Assembly: GCA_027575805.1 (NCBI GenBank)
Contig: JANBPU010000266.1
Span: 1 to 21,394, forward strand
Direction of reading: 5' to 3'
DNA from: Mycoemilia scoparia
Lineage: Eukaryota; Kickxellomycota; Kickxellomycetes; Kickxellales; Kickxellaceae
Length of the DNA stretch: 21,394 bases
In this document: piece by piece, positions 8,417 through 18,214 of the stretch
How positions within the stretch are numbered: position 1 is the stretch's first letter
Layout: every line of letters starts with the position of its first letter
Notes under the pieces: generated by a model
What the model was told of the DNA's origin: nothing
What the model saw: the letters and a program-made list of their open reading frames with translations, nothing else
Databases searched by the model: none
Position numbers and translations under genes: made by a program

Positions 8417-8726
8417 TAAATTGTTGCTATAATCTATTGTACCTATCTCGATTTACCCGTTTCTTTACTTTTTTACTGAGATCCACAATTGCATATTTAA
8501 GATGCCCATAAATAATTTGAGCTTATGGCACTCCAATGTTTTGAAGCATGATAAATCTGATCTAATCAGTTTTCTATAGTGGGTTAGGGACTGTGAATTC
8601 ATAATCCAAGCTTGTTTGGGAATGGGTAAGTGGCATGCATCTTAGTTGAGAGCAGTTCTCAGGCATACGTGTACCTTCTGGCCCATCTTTGATAATAAAC
8701 CATTACTTTAAACATTTCTTTCTATA
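8417..8726. promoter_or_regulatory. Divergent promoter region TBCC/NMT1
   Basis: 310 bp separate the two start codons, so both promoters must lie here or in the 5' exons. A GGGTTAGGG box sits at 8581-8589; telomere-like TTAGGG boxes bind Tbf1/TRF-type general factors in fungi, but a role here is only inferred. No clear TATA box was assigned. Confidence 0.5.
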
Positions 8727-10727
8727 ATGAGCGATCTGAATCCCACAAACAATCAGCCAAAAGCTGAAGAGACCTCTGCTCTTACAGACGACAAGAAAAC
8801 CATAGATGCTACTGCTACTACCGCAGGTTCTGAAGAGAAACCTACTGTGGCAAAAAGCGACGAAAAGCTCAAGCAGCTATTTGAGCAACTCAATTTGAAG
8901 CAGGTGCTTGGTGACCTAGGTTCGGCGAATGCAAAGCCAGAAGAGAAGAAAGATCACAAGTTCTGGAACACCCAGCCAGTTCCTCAAAAGCGTAAGTAAA
9001 CTTAATACATATAATGTCATCCTAATGCCGTTTCCCGCTGCATATATGAACCTTGCAGTCTTATGTAAACCCTATGGTATTGTGCTTGAATATAATAGCT
9101 GAAGATGTCAAGAAGGATGGACCGCTTCATCCCGATCTACCATTGGATAAAATCAAGAAGGAGCCCTACAAGCTGCCCGAAGGCATGTATTGGTGCACTG
9201 TTGACATTGAGAACGAAGCTGAGGTAATAATTTTATTCTACTCTTAAGCACTCCATGTTTGGAAAACACTAAAAGGGACATTGCCAGTACCTTTGCAAAT
9301 TCTAAAGCTTGCCTATTTTGATATATATATATTGTAGATGAAGGAGCTCTACACACATCTCACAAACAATTATGTTGAAGATGTGGATTCCATGTTCCGC
9401 TTTGACTACCCATCCGAATTCCTTGACTGGTATGTTAAATCGTTGCATTTTTATTAATTCATTCTGCTATTGATGTCACAGTAAAAGAAAGGCGGTTTGT
9501 ACTAACAGGTTTCTAAAAAAACACAACTTTTAGGGCTTTGAAGCCACCCGGATGGAAGAAAGAATGGAATGTTGGAATTAGGAATAGCGAGACTAACAAA
9601 TTGGTTGGATTTATCAGTGGTATTCCAGCTATAATTAAGGTTCGCGAAACCACAAAGAAAATGGTTGAAATCAACTTTTTGTGTGTTCACAAGTCCCTTC
9701 GTGCAAATAGACTTTCGCCAATTTTGATCCAGGAAGTTACTCGCCGTGTCAATTTGCATGGTATATTCCAAGCTGTTTATACTGCTGGTGTCAAGCTGCC
9801 AACCCCAGTTTCCACCTGCCGGTAAGTTAGAAACTCTAGTATATATAGTGATATGTACACCATCTTTATATTCTTGGCTTCAAGTTTAATACTTAACATA
9901 ATTAATACTAACCATTTCGGATATGTTGCATGTATGCTAATGATAGGTACTACCATCGCTCCATTAATATCAAAAAGCTCATAAAGGTGGGATTCACGTC
10001 TGTTCCGATGGGCATGTCATCCCAGCAGTTTGAGATTCGCAACCGCCTTCCAACGAAGACAACCCTTGATCTCCGTGAAATGAAAAGTGGTGACGAACCT
10101 CAGATCCGCAAGATACTTAACCGCTATCTCAAAGCCACTAGTGACCTCCTGCCCGAATTTCAAACTGACGAAGAAGTCGCCCATTGGCTGATGCCCAAGG
10201 ATAAAGTTGTATGGACATATGTTGTTGAAGATCCCAAGAGACCAAACAAAATCTTAGACTTTGTATCTTTCTACTTGCTCCCTACAACTGTACTTAGCAG
10301 TGCAGGTAACAACGAGCTGCTTCATGGCAGTTCCAAGAAGGGTGGAAAGTCAAAGGGAAGTGACCTTGATGGCCAGAAAATCGAGGCCGCCTACTTGTTC
10401 TACTACGGAACTAACCCAGAGCCAGAAGTCACACTTTCAGACGAGGATATTGAAAAGTGTTCAGGTAGTGCCAAGAAGAAGAAGGCTTTGGTTAAGGAGA
10501 AGCAAGCAGCTATTGTCAAGGAGAGATTGACAACTTTGGTCAGAGATGCCCTTGTAAAGGCTAGAGACCTACAACTTGATGTTTTCAACTGCCTCAACCT
10601 CTCGAATAACAACATGTTCATTGATGAGCTCAAGTTTGGAAAGGGCGATGGTCTGCTCAACTATTATCTATACAACTGGCAAGCTCGTAATATTGAGCCC
10701 AACAAGATTGGTTTTATCATGCTTTGA
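8727..10727 (+). CDS. NMT1: Glycylpeptide N-tetradecanoyltransferase
   Basis: Five exons: 8727-8991, 9099-9223, 9338-9429, 9534-9821 and 9947-10727, all in phase, giving 516 residues. The enzyme transfers myristate from myristoyl-CoA to N-terminal glycine of cytosolic proteins such as ARF GTPases. Residues 1-75 are a low-complexity, ribosome-targeting-type tail. The core starts at KFWNTQPVP (78-86). [19 protein letters not shown] is rebuilt across the exon 3/4 splice. Both family signatures are present: EINFLCVHK (about 206-214) and KFGKGDG (about 486-492). [20 protein letters not shown] is rebuilt across exon 4/5. The protein ends in IGFIML, and the C-terminal leucine carboxylate that acts as catalytic base is kept. 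Lysine-rich inserts ([12 protein letters not shown] and [12 protein letters not shown]) enlarge the C-terminal half. Confidence 0.95.
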
Positions 10728-10799
10728 TTTCAACACCACACTCTAGTTATTATAAAATTCTATTCAGATTAGATGCAATCGCATTTAGAAATATTTTTA

Positions 10800-10805
10800 A
10801 ATAAA
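10800..10805 (+). terminator. Candidate polyadenylation signal of NMT1
   Basis: AATAAA lies 73 nt after the NMT1 stop codon in the 205-bp gap between the convergent NMT1 and NSL1 genes. Other AATAAA-like words occur at about 10860-10875, so the site used is uncertain. Confidence 0.35.
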
Positions 10806-10932
10806 CCAGCGTTTCATGGATGTTCTTTACAAGTATTATTACGAAAATGTTGAGACACTCAAATAAACAAATAAATTATCGTGTAGGCTTGCGAAAGGTA
10901 AGGTTGCAATAAGATATGGACATTGGGGAGGG

Positions 10933-11799
10933 TTAGTTGTTAAGGTGGGAGGAGGCTAGCTTGCAAAAAATATTTTCTAGCTGCTGTGATTTTGCTGCTT
11001 GGTCATTTTGACTTAAAGGCTGTTGATCATTCCATGACTTTGCATCTGGAGCTAGGGCATTTATTGTAGATTTCTGGCTGGTTCCCGAAGCATAGGTTTC
11101 ATTGCTGCCTTCCTCATCCTGTCTAGCTATCTCTTCTAAGTCCCTTATTGTTTTCTCTAGTTCGCTAAGCTTATCTAGTACATCAGGCATGTTTTGGTTA
11201 GCTGTTGTCAAGTCATCGATCGACTCTTTAAGCTCGGTATTGAGTCTCTCAGGCAACTCCCAATTTCCATCCATATTGAATTCTTTATCTGTTACTTCGG
11301 CACTATCTAAAACCCCTTCCTCTTCTGCAACAGCATATTCTGGTAATAAAGATAGCCTTTTAATACGATCTTGCTCAAGCTTTTCGATCAATTGTGGCAC
11401 GGTCTTTCGCTGTTCAGTTATACGCAATAATAGGTTATCTGCCTCGTTTTCTAGATTCTTTACTTGATCTCTAAGATGTTCGTCAAACTGCTCATACATG
11501 TCCTGTTGCTTCATGGCTTCTTCGTATTGCATTCCATTTATGTTTATATTGGGGCCTGCTAATTTCCATAACTGCGAAGACCATGCATTTATAAACTCTT
11601 CTAGTTCCTTGGCTGTGGCATTTAGCGACTTCTTTTCTTCCTCTGAAGCATTGGGACTTTTAATTCTCGAAAATGTGGTGCGAAATTCTTCGTTTTGGAG
11701 TAGCGCCTCCTTTAATGCTTGTCGTACTTGGTTTTGAAGAAATAGGACGTCTTCACGGCCTTCAATTTGTATTCTGGGGATATCAGAATCTTGGTCCAT
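10933..11799 (-). CDS. NSL1: Kinetochore protein Mis14/NSL1
   Basis: An intronless frame of 288 codons. NSL1 (Mis14) is a subunit of the MIND/Mis12 complex, which links the inner kinetochore to Ndc80 and Spc105. The N-terminus PRIQIEGREDVLFLQNQVRQ matches the start of the Mis14 family. It is followed by a conserved block ending LAGPNININGM (80-90) and YEQFDEHLRDQVKNLENEAD, then long heptad-rich helices to about residue 230. The last 55 residues are polar and probably disordered. The family call rests on motif order, since the family is poorly conserved in sequence. The start codon has a (TA)12 tract nine bases upstream. It shares a 337-bp divergent region with TAF12 and is tail-to-tail with NMT1. 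Confidence 0.75.
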   Translation of the reverse strand: MDQDSDIPRIQIEGREDVLFLQNQVRQALKEALLQNEEFRTTFSRIKSPNASEEEKKSLNATAKELEEFINAWSSQLWKLAGPNININGMQYEEAMKQQDMYEQFDEHLRDQVKNLENEADNLLLRITEQRKTVPQLIEKLEQDRIKRLSLLPEYAVAEEEGVLDSAEVTDKEFNMDGNWELPERLNTELKESIDDLTTANQNMPDVLDKLSELEKTIRDLEEIARQDEEGSNETYASGTSQKSTINALAPDAKSWNDQQPLSQNDQAAKSQQLENIFCKLASSHLNN

Positions 11800-12136
11800 T
11801 TAAATGTGTATATATATATATATATATATATATGAATAAAAATAATAAAAAATTACAGATAAAAGATATGGTGTATTTGCAAACAAGCTTTGTTTATAGA
11901 AACAAAACAATTGTCCTTTCTTTGCAAAGGGTAGTTGCAAACCTATGCTTCCAAACAAAGCCAAGAAGCATTTTTGGCCAACCAAAATAAATAAAAATTC
12001 AGGACCCATAATTTAAAATTTTCAATTACGGTGTACTACTTTTGAAATAATGATAAGGAATGGTTTGGACATTTGTAATACTACTCTTTTATCAAAATTA
12101 CCTCTATATACATCCTCCCCATATTAATACTAACCT
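11800..12136. promoter_or_regulatory. Divergent promoter region NSL1/TAF12
   Basis: 337 bp separate the start codons. The region is very AT-rich, with the (TA)12 tract on the NSL1 side and CTTTGCAAAG, a self-complementary word, near 11920-11930. No specific factor site was recognised. Confidence 0.45.
11809..11833. repeat. (TA)12 dinucleotide tract
   Basis: Twelve TA units begin nine bases upstream of the NSL1 start codon, on the promoter side. The tract would lie in the 5' leader or act as the core promoter. Confidence 0.9.
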
Positions 12137-13939
12137 ATGTCAAATATAAATGAGGGAACGCCTAGCTCTGGTGTATCACCAGCTTCGCAAGGACTATCAT
12201 TGCCCAAAGGTGCATCAAACCCCACTTCTGGGAACAGCGGCGTAACATCAGATTCCAAGGTTATAAATGACAAATCGACATCAGAAGCCCCAAAAGATTT
12301 GAAGCCGGATTTATTACCAAATATACCCATACCCAAATACACTCTGTCTGAACTCAATGCGATGACAAGCATCAAAAACACAAAAATAAAAAGGTCAAGG
12401 TCAGTAACAAAAGGGAGCGGGCAATCTGCTGGAGATTCACCTGCGAAAGCTTCTAGTGTAAGTGGTGGTCAAAACCAAAAAAGCACCACAACGCCTGATA
12501 GGGCAGCTACATCTTCCCCACAAGTATCAGCAAAACCGCCTTTGTCTGGATCACCAGCCAAAGCAGCATCCTCTCTCAGCACAAGTTTATTATCACCAAC
12601 AGCAACATCCAAAGATAGTCAACAGCAGCAATCCCAGGGGTCTAAGGATGCAATATCTGGTGCTGGGACATATGGACCATTGACAGTTAAGCAAACTCTG
12701 AACCTCCAAGAACTACTAAAAGAGCAATCCAAGATACTGTCGAATGCACAAACACAAGGAGCTACATTTGTTGATAAATCGTTCAAGCCATTACCAAAAG
12801 TACCACCAGGCTTGTTGCTACCAACTGCTAACCACCCAATGTTACTGGAACATATCCGAACCTCTATCAAGCATATGGAAATTCGAGCCAGTCAATTACA
12901 GGGATGGAGCCATCAAAGTACAATTGGAGATGATGACAAAGCAAAGATGGTCAATCAAATCAAGGTTCTAAATGAGTTTATTGGCAACGCTGTAAATCAT
13001 TTATTTGAACTCAAGAATGAGATTGAAAGTTCTGGTAGCAGTGAAGCAAGCGGCATATTTTCTTCAGAATCTTGGAACAATTTCTTTAAAGATGGTGGTT
13101 CATCTATTGGTGGTAAAAGCTCAATTCCCGGAATGAGCGGTGTTGCTGGTGGCTCTAGAGTTGGATCTGAAGCAACCACCCCACTTGCCGGTATAACCGG
13201 AAATAATGCTTCCAATCGATCTCTTTCCGCACTCCATTCACCTGGAAGCGCTAGTACACCAGGTTTAGCTTCTACATCACATCGTATTGGTGCTAGTGGG
13301 GTTTTATCTCCCACTGGAATTCCAGGGTCTGTGGGTGCCGGCGCACTACCAGGTGGGCGTGAGTCTTCCAACACTGCAGTACCACTTGGAAGTGCAATTG
13401 CACATGTTGCTACCCAGACATCAAGGTATGGTGGCCCCTCTGCATCTGTTGGCCTGGAGGGCAGCACAGGATCTAGGATTAATGGTAATATCAATGGAAT
13501 GGGTAGAAGCGTAGGCAGTAACAATGCAAGCACTTCCGGCAATTCTGCTGGCGTAGTTGGCAGTTCGGGAGGCAGTGGTGCAGTAGGAAGCATGGGTGGT
13601 GGTACTCGTCTGCTCTCGAAGCGCAAGATTCAAGACCTGGTAGGAGAAATTGACCCTAATGAGCGCCTGGAACCAGAAGTTGAAGATATTCTTTGTGACA
13701 TAGCAGACGAGTTCATTGAATCAGTTACTTCATTTGCATGTCAGCTAGCAAAGCACCGCAAGTCCAACGTTCTTGAAGCCAAAGACGTTCAACTACATTT
13801 GGAAAGGAACTGGAATATCCGTATTCCTGGATTTGCATCAGATGAAATTCGGTCAGTGCGTAAAACAACGTATCCAGCAAGCCACCAACATCGTATGCAA
13901 GCTATCAATATGATGAAAAATCTCAAAAAGTTTGACTAA
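12137..13939 (+). CDS. TAF12: Transcription initiation factor TFIID subunit 12
   Basis: An intronless frame of 600 codons. TAF12 is a histone-fold subunit of TFIID and, in fungi, SAGA; it pairs with TAF4 or ADA1. The H2B-like fold is at the C-terminus, about 494-568: [20 protein letters not shown], then [20 protein letters not shown] and [20 protein letters not shown]. It ends with [20 protein letters not shown], also typical of the family. Residues 1-180 are Ser/Pro/Thr-rich. A partly conserved helical segment (about 185-300) covers [10 protein letters not shown] and [20 protein letters not shown]. Residues 310-490 are Gly/Ser-rich low complexity. The length is closer to yeast Taf12 (539) than to the short animal forms. 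The start is preceded by an AT-rich leader. Confidence 0.93.
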   Translation: MSNINEGTPSSGVSPASQGLSLPKGASNPTSGNSGVTSDSKVINDKSTSEAPKDLKPDLLPNIPIPKYTLSELNAMTSIKNTKIKRSRSVTKGSGQSAGDSPAKASSVSGGQNQKSTTTPDRAATSSPQVSAKPPLSGSPAKAASSLSTSLLSPTATSKDSQQQQSQGSKDAISGAGTYGPLTVKQTLNLQELLKEQSKILSNAQTQGATFVDKSFKPLPKVPPGLLLPTANHPMLLEHIRTSIKHMEIRASQLQGWSHQSTIGDDDKAKMVNQIKVLNEFIGNAVNHLFELKNEIESSGSSEASGIFSSESWNNFFKDGGSSIGGKSSIPGMSGVAGGSRVGSEATTPLAGITGNNASNRSLSALHSPGSASTPGLASTSHRIGASGVLSPTGIPGSVGAGALPGGRESSNTAVPLGSAIAHVATQTSRYGGPSASVGLEGSTGSRINGNINGMGRSVGSNNASTSGNSAGVVGSSGGSGAVGSMGGGTRLLSKRKIQDLVGEIDPNERLEPEVEDILCDIADEFIESVTSFACQLAKHRKSNVLEAKDVQLHLERNWNIRIPGFASDEIRSVRKTTYPASHQHRMQAINMMKNLKKFD

Positions 13940-13965
13940 TTTCTATTGCTGTTTTCAATTCCATT

Positions 13966-14096
13966 TGATCAAAATCTCACTTGAGATAGAATGCATGGTA
14001 GGCAGAAATGGGCCTTCAGAATTTGGCATAACCATTGGCTATTTCAATGCAACTCTTAGGGACCCACTTTGCCCAAGACCTTATGAAATTTAATCA
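13966..14096 (+). mobile_element. MITE-like family B, copy 2
   Basis: TGATCAAAATCTCA on the left and, reverse-complemented, TGATTAAATTTCATAAGG on the right form imperfect inverted ends. The inner arms are AAATGGGCCTTC and GGGACCCACTT. It aligns with copy B1 over CATTGGCTATTTCAATGCAA, GACCCACTTTGCCCAAGACC and TTATGAAATTTAATCA. It starts 27 bp after the TAF12 stop codon, so it is likely part of the TAF12 3' UTR. The remaining gap to PRP5 (14097-14364) is AT-rich, and I saw no other feature in it. Confidence 0.6.
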
Positions 14097-14364
14097 TTTT
14101 ATTTTAACATGTTTTATTATTGGATATTATAACCCATTTTCATTTTCTAATTAGACCAATAGGTTTTAAAATCATATATGCTAGGTCAAATCATTGAAAC
14201 ATACACATAGACACAGTTTATGATTGATTACCAGTAAAATCCATTCATTTATAGAGAATTATTATAATCATTATTGAACAGAACAAAATGGAAATCCAAC
14301 AATATAAACGACAGAGCTGGCTCCTAATTCTAATAATATGAAACGGGTTGGCATAATCATGCAA

Positions 14365-17300
14365 CTATATTACAGAATAACGACCACTACTGACCCCACC
14401 GACGCCACCTAATCCAGATCCACCTCCGCCTCCACGAAGTCGACTATCCTTTTCCATCTGCTGGATGGTTGCTTCGGTTAGCAAGCGTTTGATCTCGGTT
14501 GAAGCATTATCAACACACCTTTGGCTTTCACCTTCTATAAGCAGGTGAAGTTTGCGCTCACCATCTGGCACAGGCTTGCCTTTAACTACGTAAATACCTC
14601 TTGTCGTTATTGCTGCTCCAGTATTTTCGGTGATCTGTGAAAGAGTTTCACGATTGGTAACTCTCCACCTGGCCTTTTGTGGATAATCGTTAATTTCAAT
14701 CTCTTCCGAAAACTCGAGCAGTCTCTCATCTTGAGCTCTGCCTCCTGTACCTGCATTTCTTGAGCTTTCTCCAGAATTTCCATATATTGCAACTGCATCT
14801 GGTCTTTCGAGTCCAAACTTGGCATTGATCTGGTCCAAGACACTTCGCACTGGTGTTGATGATGCTGATCCCGAGGAATCCTTGCTTGCTGCTGCCAAGA
14901 CTCTGGCCGCTGCTGCTTCTGCGGCCTTTAGTGCTGCTTGAGCGGCTGCATTAACTGGTGTCTTTTCTGACGTGGCAGCAGTAGTGGAAATGGTAGGCTT
15001 TGTTGCTGCTTGACCCGTTGGTGCTGATGGTGCCGTTGGTTTCTTGAGAGACTTCTTTGGTTTACGACGAATCTCAACAACCTCGCCCTCAGAGTCATAT
15101 ATGACCTCTTCCTCCTCATCATCATCGGGTGTTTGAATCTCATCACCACCATATGTCCTGCGCTGGAGTTGCTTGACCATATCACGCTCTTCATCAAGTC
15201 GCTCGAGCCCTTTACCACCAAAGCCACTTGATGCCTTTGGATTATAATGTGCTATTTCGCCACGTTCTACCTTCTCCAAAAATGATTTGGCCAGCTCTTG
15301 AACATCAGCTGGTGGCTCAACACCCGAATGGTTAAGTGCGCCAACGATATCAACTGCATAGCGGTCTTGCTCTGGAGTGATGAATGTATATGCAGTTCCC
15401 TTATTTCCGGCTCTACCTGTCCGGCCAACACGATGAACATAGTCTTCCATGTGGTTGGGACAATCATAGTTGATAACAAGCGTAAGATTTTTTACATCTA
15501 GCCCACGGGCCGCAATACTCGTGGCAATAAGCATTTGGATGTTACCAGCTTTGAAGTCTGATATCGTTTGGTCTCTATCAAGCTGGTCTTTAGCACCATG
15601 GATAGAGTTGCAGACATAACCACGCCTCAAAAGATCTCTGAATAAGTGGTCTGCCGATTCCTGTCGATCAACGAACACCAGTGATATTGTCTCTGGATCC
15701 CTATTATAAAACTGCCCCAGTATATCTAACAGTTTCAAGAATTTTTGATCATGCGGGACTATTAGCACTCTTTGGTCTATATCTTGAGAAACCACAGATC
15801 GGCCACCAACTGTAATTTCTAGGGGTTTTTTGAGAACTTTTCTAGCCAATGCTTCCATTTGGCGTGGGAATGTGGCCGAGAATAACAAGGTTTGTCGATT
15901 GGGTCGAATATTTTGAACTATCTTCATGACTTGGGGTTCAAATCCCATATCAAACATACGATCGGCTTCATCAAGCACCAGGTACGTTACGCGCCGAAGA
16001 TTCGTTACTCTTCCTGAGTTTGCACACAATAGATCAATCATCCTCCCTGGTGTGCAAACGATTATCTCAGCACCTCGCTTCAGGTCGGCTATTTGATCTT
16101 TTATTGGAGATCCGCCATAAGCACAGACCACTCGAAGGTTCAATGGTTTGCAAAATAGTTTGCATTCACGGTAAATTTGTATAGCAAGCTCTCGAGTAGG
16201 TGTCATGATCAAACCAATTGCTCCTTCGCCATTTTCTAGCGGTCTTTGGGCTTTTATATGTCTAAGCATGGGTAGCAGAAATGCCAAAGTTTTTCCACTT
16301 CCAGTCTTGGCCACCCCAATAACATCACGGCCACTCAAAATGGCAGGTATAGCCTGGGCCTGGATCGATGTCGGCCACTCGAATTGTTGGCGCTTTATAA
16401 TTTCATTGCTGTTTGAAATGAATAAATGTTAAAGCTTTAGTTCCTCAATTCCCACAAACATAACTACATAGTTTGATATGGTCATAAACCATAGAAGAAT
16501 TTGATAGTATACTTACCATGATGAGGGCAGACCAAAGTATGACCATTTTTTAGCAGGCTTTGGGCAATCTTGACCCTATATATATATATTCCAAATATAT
16601 ACAGTTAGATTTATGTGTTCAAATGGAATATATTGCAATTCCAATAGTGTCAACAATGATATTTACCCTAATTTTTATACCATCTAAATCTTTTCTCAGT
16701 TCTTTTACGTCTTCTTCAGTCATGCTTTTTAATTCGGGTGGTTCAATATAGAATTCTTTTCTAAATGGTTCGTAGTCTATCTTTGTATGATCAACAGCAA
16801 TTATATCCTTTTTCTTCAGTCGTTTTGCTGCCATCCTATATAAACAAAAAAATTCAAGACTCTAACTTTAAGCTATAAATATAATATATATAGGCATCAA
16901 GATATAAAACTTGGTAAAACTTACGCTAGGATTTCATCTGGATCATCAGGCAGGTCTTGATTGAAAGTATCCTGATCGTCATCAAATTCACGCTCTCCTG
17001 ATGATTTTGTACTTGGGCCATTGGATGTGTTTTGTTTACTCTTTGCCTGTCTTAGTGTATCCATCTCTTTTGATACGTCTTGCATATACATGTCTAATGG
17101 ATCAACTTCAGGTTCAGAGGCCTTATCTTTAGGTGCTGTCTTTTCAGAAGGCAACTCTTGTGGCTTATCATCAATATTTATATTGGATAACTTAGGAAGT
17201 GGCCTCATGGTACGCGAAGAGTCGTCTGACTGATTTATATCACCAAATGCTGAAATGACACCTGACTTGGGTTTGGCTTTTGCACCACCATTTATAGATT

Positions 17301-17751
17301 TTAGGAGACCAAACTTTTTTATAGGACCTAGCTTTTTAGGCTGAATTTTTGGAACTTGTCCTAACACCATCTTTCGTTTATCCTCGGGGGTTTCGGGTGA
17401 TTTTACAGGCGGTTCTTGGGCCTTCTTGTCTTGCGCTGAGGCCTTTTCCTGCTCTCTCCTCTTCCTAAATAGCTCCATTCTTTCACGGACTGATAAGGCT
17501 TTTATGTCCACTTCATCAGTATCCTTTTCACTTACTGATGAAGCCGCCGATGAAACTTTTTGATTTATGCTAGCTGCGGATGAACTGGCCGCAGTCTCGT
17601 TACTTCCGCTGCCATTACTTTCTTGCCTTTTACCTGCGCCCGAGTTTTCAAGCTTCTGTTTCTTTTGCTTTTTCCATTGCTCGAGCTTTTCCCGGCGTCT
17701 TCGGAGCCTTTCTTCTTCAGCAGGATTGGGCTTATTACTATCCGAGTTCAT
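14365..17751 (-). CDS. PRP5: DEAD-box RNA helicase Prp5/DDX46
   Basis: Four minus-strand exons: 17751-16925, 16835-16667, 16575-16517 and 16408-14365. All phases agree, giving 1,032 residues (human DDX46 1,031). Prp5 uses ATP to let U2 snRNP bind the branch site during prespliceosome assembly. The N-terminus is Arg/Lys-rich and charged. A DPLD motif (217-220) and [20 protein letters not shown] are hallmarks that separate Prp5/DDX46 from other DEAD proteins. Exons 3 and 4 join to make the Q-motif region ([15 protein letters not shown]). Then come GSGKT (388-392), PTRELA, TPGR, DEAD (498-501), SAT (529-531), TSIAARGLD (648-656) and [10 protein letters not shown] (677-686). The tail has an Asp/Glu block, an Ala/Thr-rich linker and a KH-like end, and it finishes in a Gly-rich stretch. 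The partner strand across the 5' gap is CDC23. Confidence 0.95.
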
Positions 17752-18214
17752 ATATTGTGTGCTAGATTCTATTGGCTTTTTAAGCTACCTACTTTGTAAA
17801 TTCGCTTATATTTGCATGCACGCCTATTTATTCACCAAGGCTTTCTAGGAAATTAGGTGACTGGGAAGTAAAATGACCAACAATATCCCAATGAAAATGA
17901 CTGCAAGGACAGGGTATATGAGAATAAAGATTAATAATAGGCTTAGGTTAAATAGAAAAGGAAAATAGATCCAGAACGATTTTGTTGTGAGATATGTCAT
18001 ATTTTACGAGAATGATTTTTATACTAATGGTTCAAGCATCAATTTTGAGGGATGATTACTTCTCGCGGTGATCAGATTATTGTCTTTGTGGTACTTATTA
18101 AATCTGTATTTTGGGCCATCTATTTTCCAATAGCTACTATTATTATTTACTTTAAACCTTGTTGCTATTGCTTTTATTTCATTTCAATACTTGAAAACAG
18201 TCATAGACCCCAGA
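17752..18214. promoter_or_regulatory. Divergent promoter region PRP5/CDC23
   Basis: 463 bp lie between the two start codons. The sequence is AT-rich with no repeat or conserved open frame; short ORFs here are not coding-like. I see no recognisable factor site. Confidence 0.4.

Noticed and set aside
8075..8432. Two plus-strand frames upstream of NMT1
   Set aside because: They are opposite TBCC exons 1 and 2, whose spliced frames fit the family.
12997..13626. A 209-codon open frame antisense to TAF12, rich in Pro, Leu and Ala
   Set aside because: It is the mirror of the Gly/Ser/Thr/Val-rich low-complexity part of TAF12, and the composition follows from that. It shows no domain and no promoter context.
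17567..17848. A 93-codon plus-strand frame rich in Leu, Ser and Cys, like a secreted protein
   Set aside because: It is antisense to the Lys/Arg/Glu-rich N-terminus of PRP5, which yields such text on the opposite strand.
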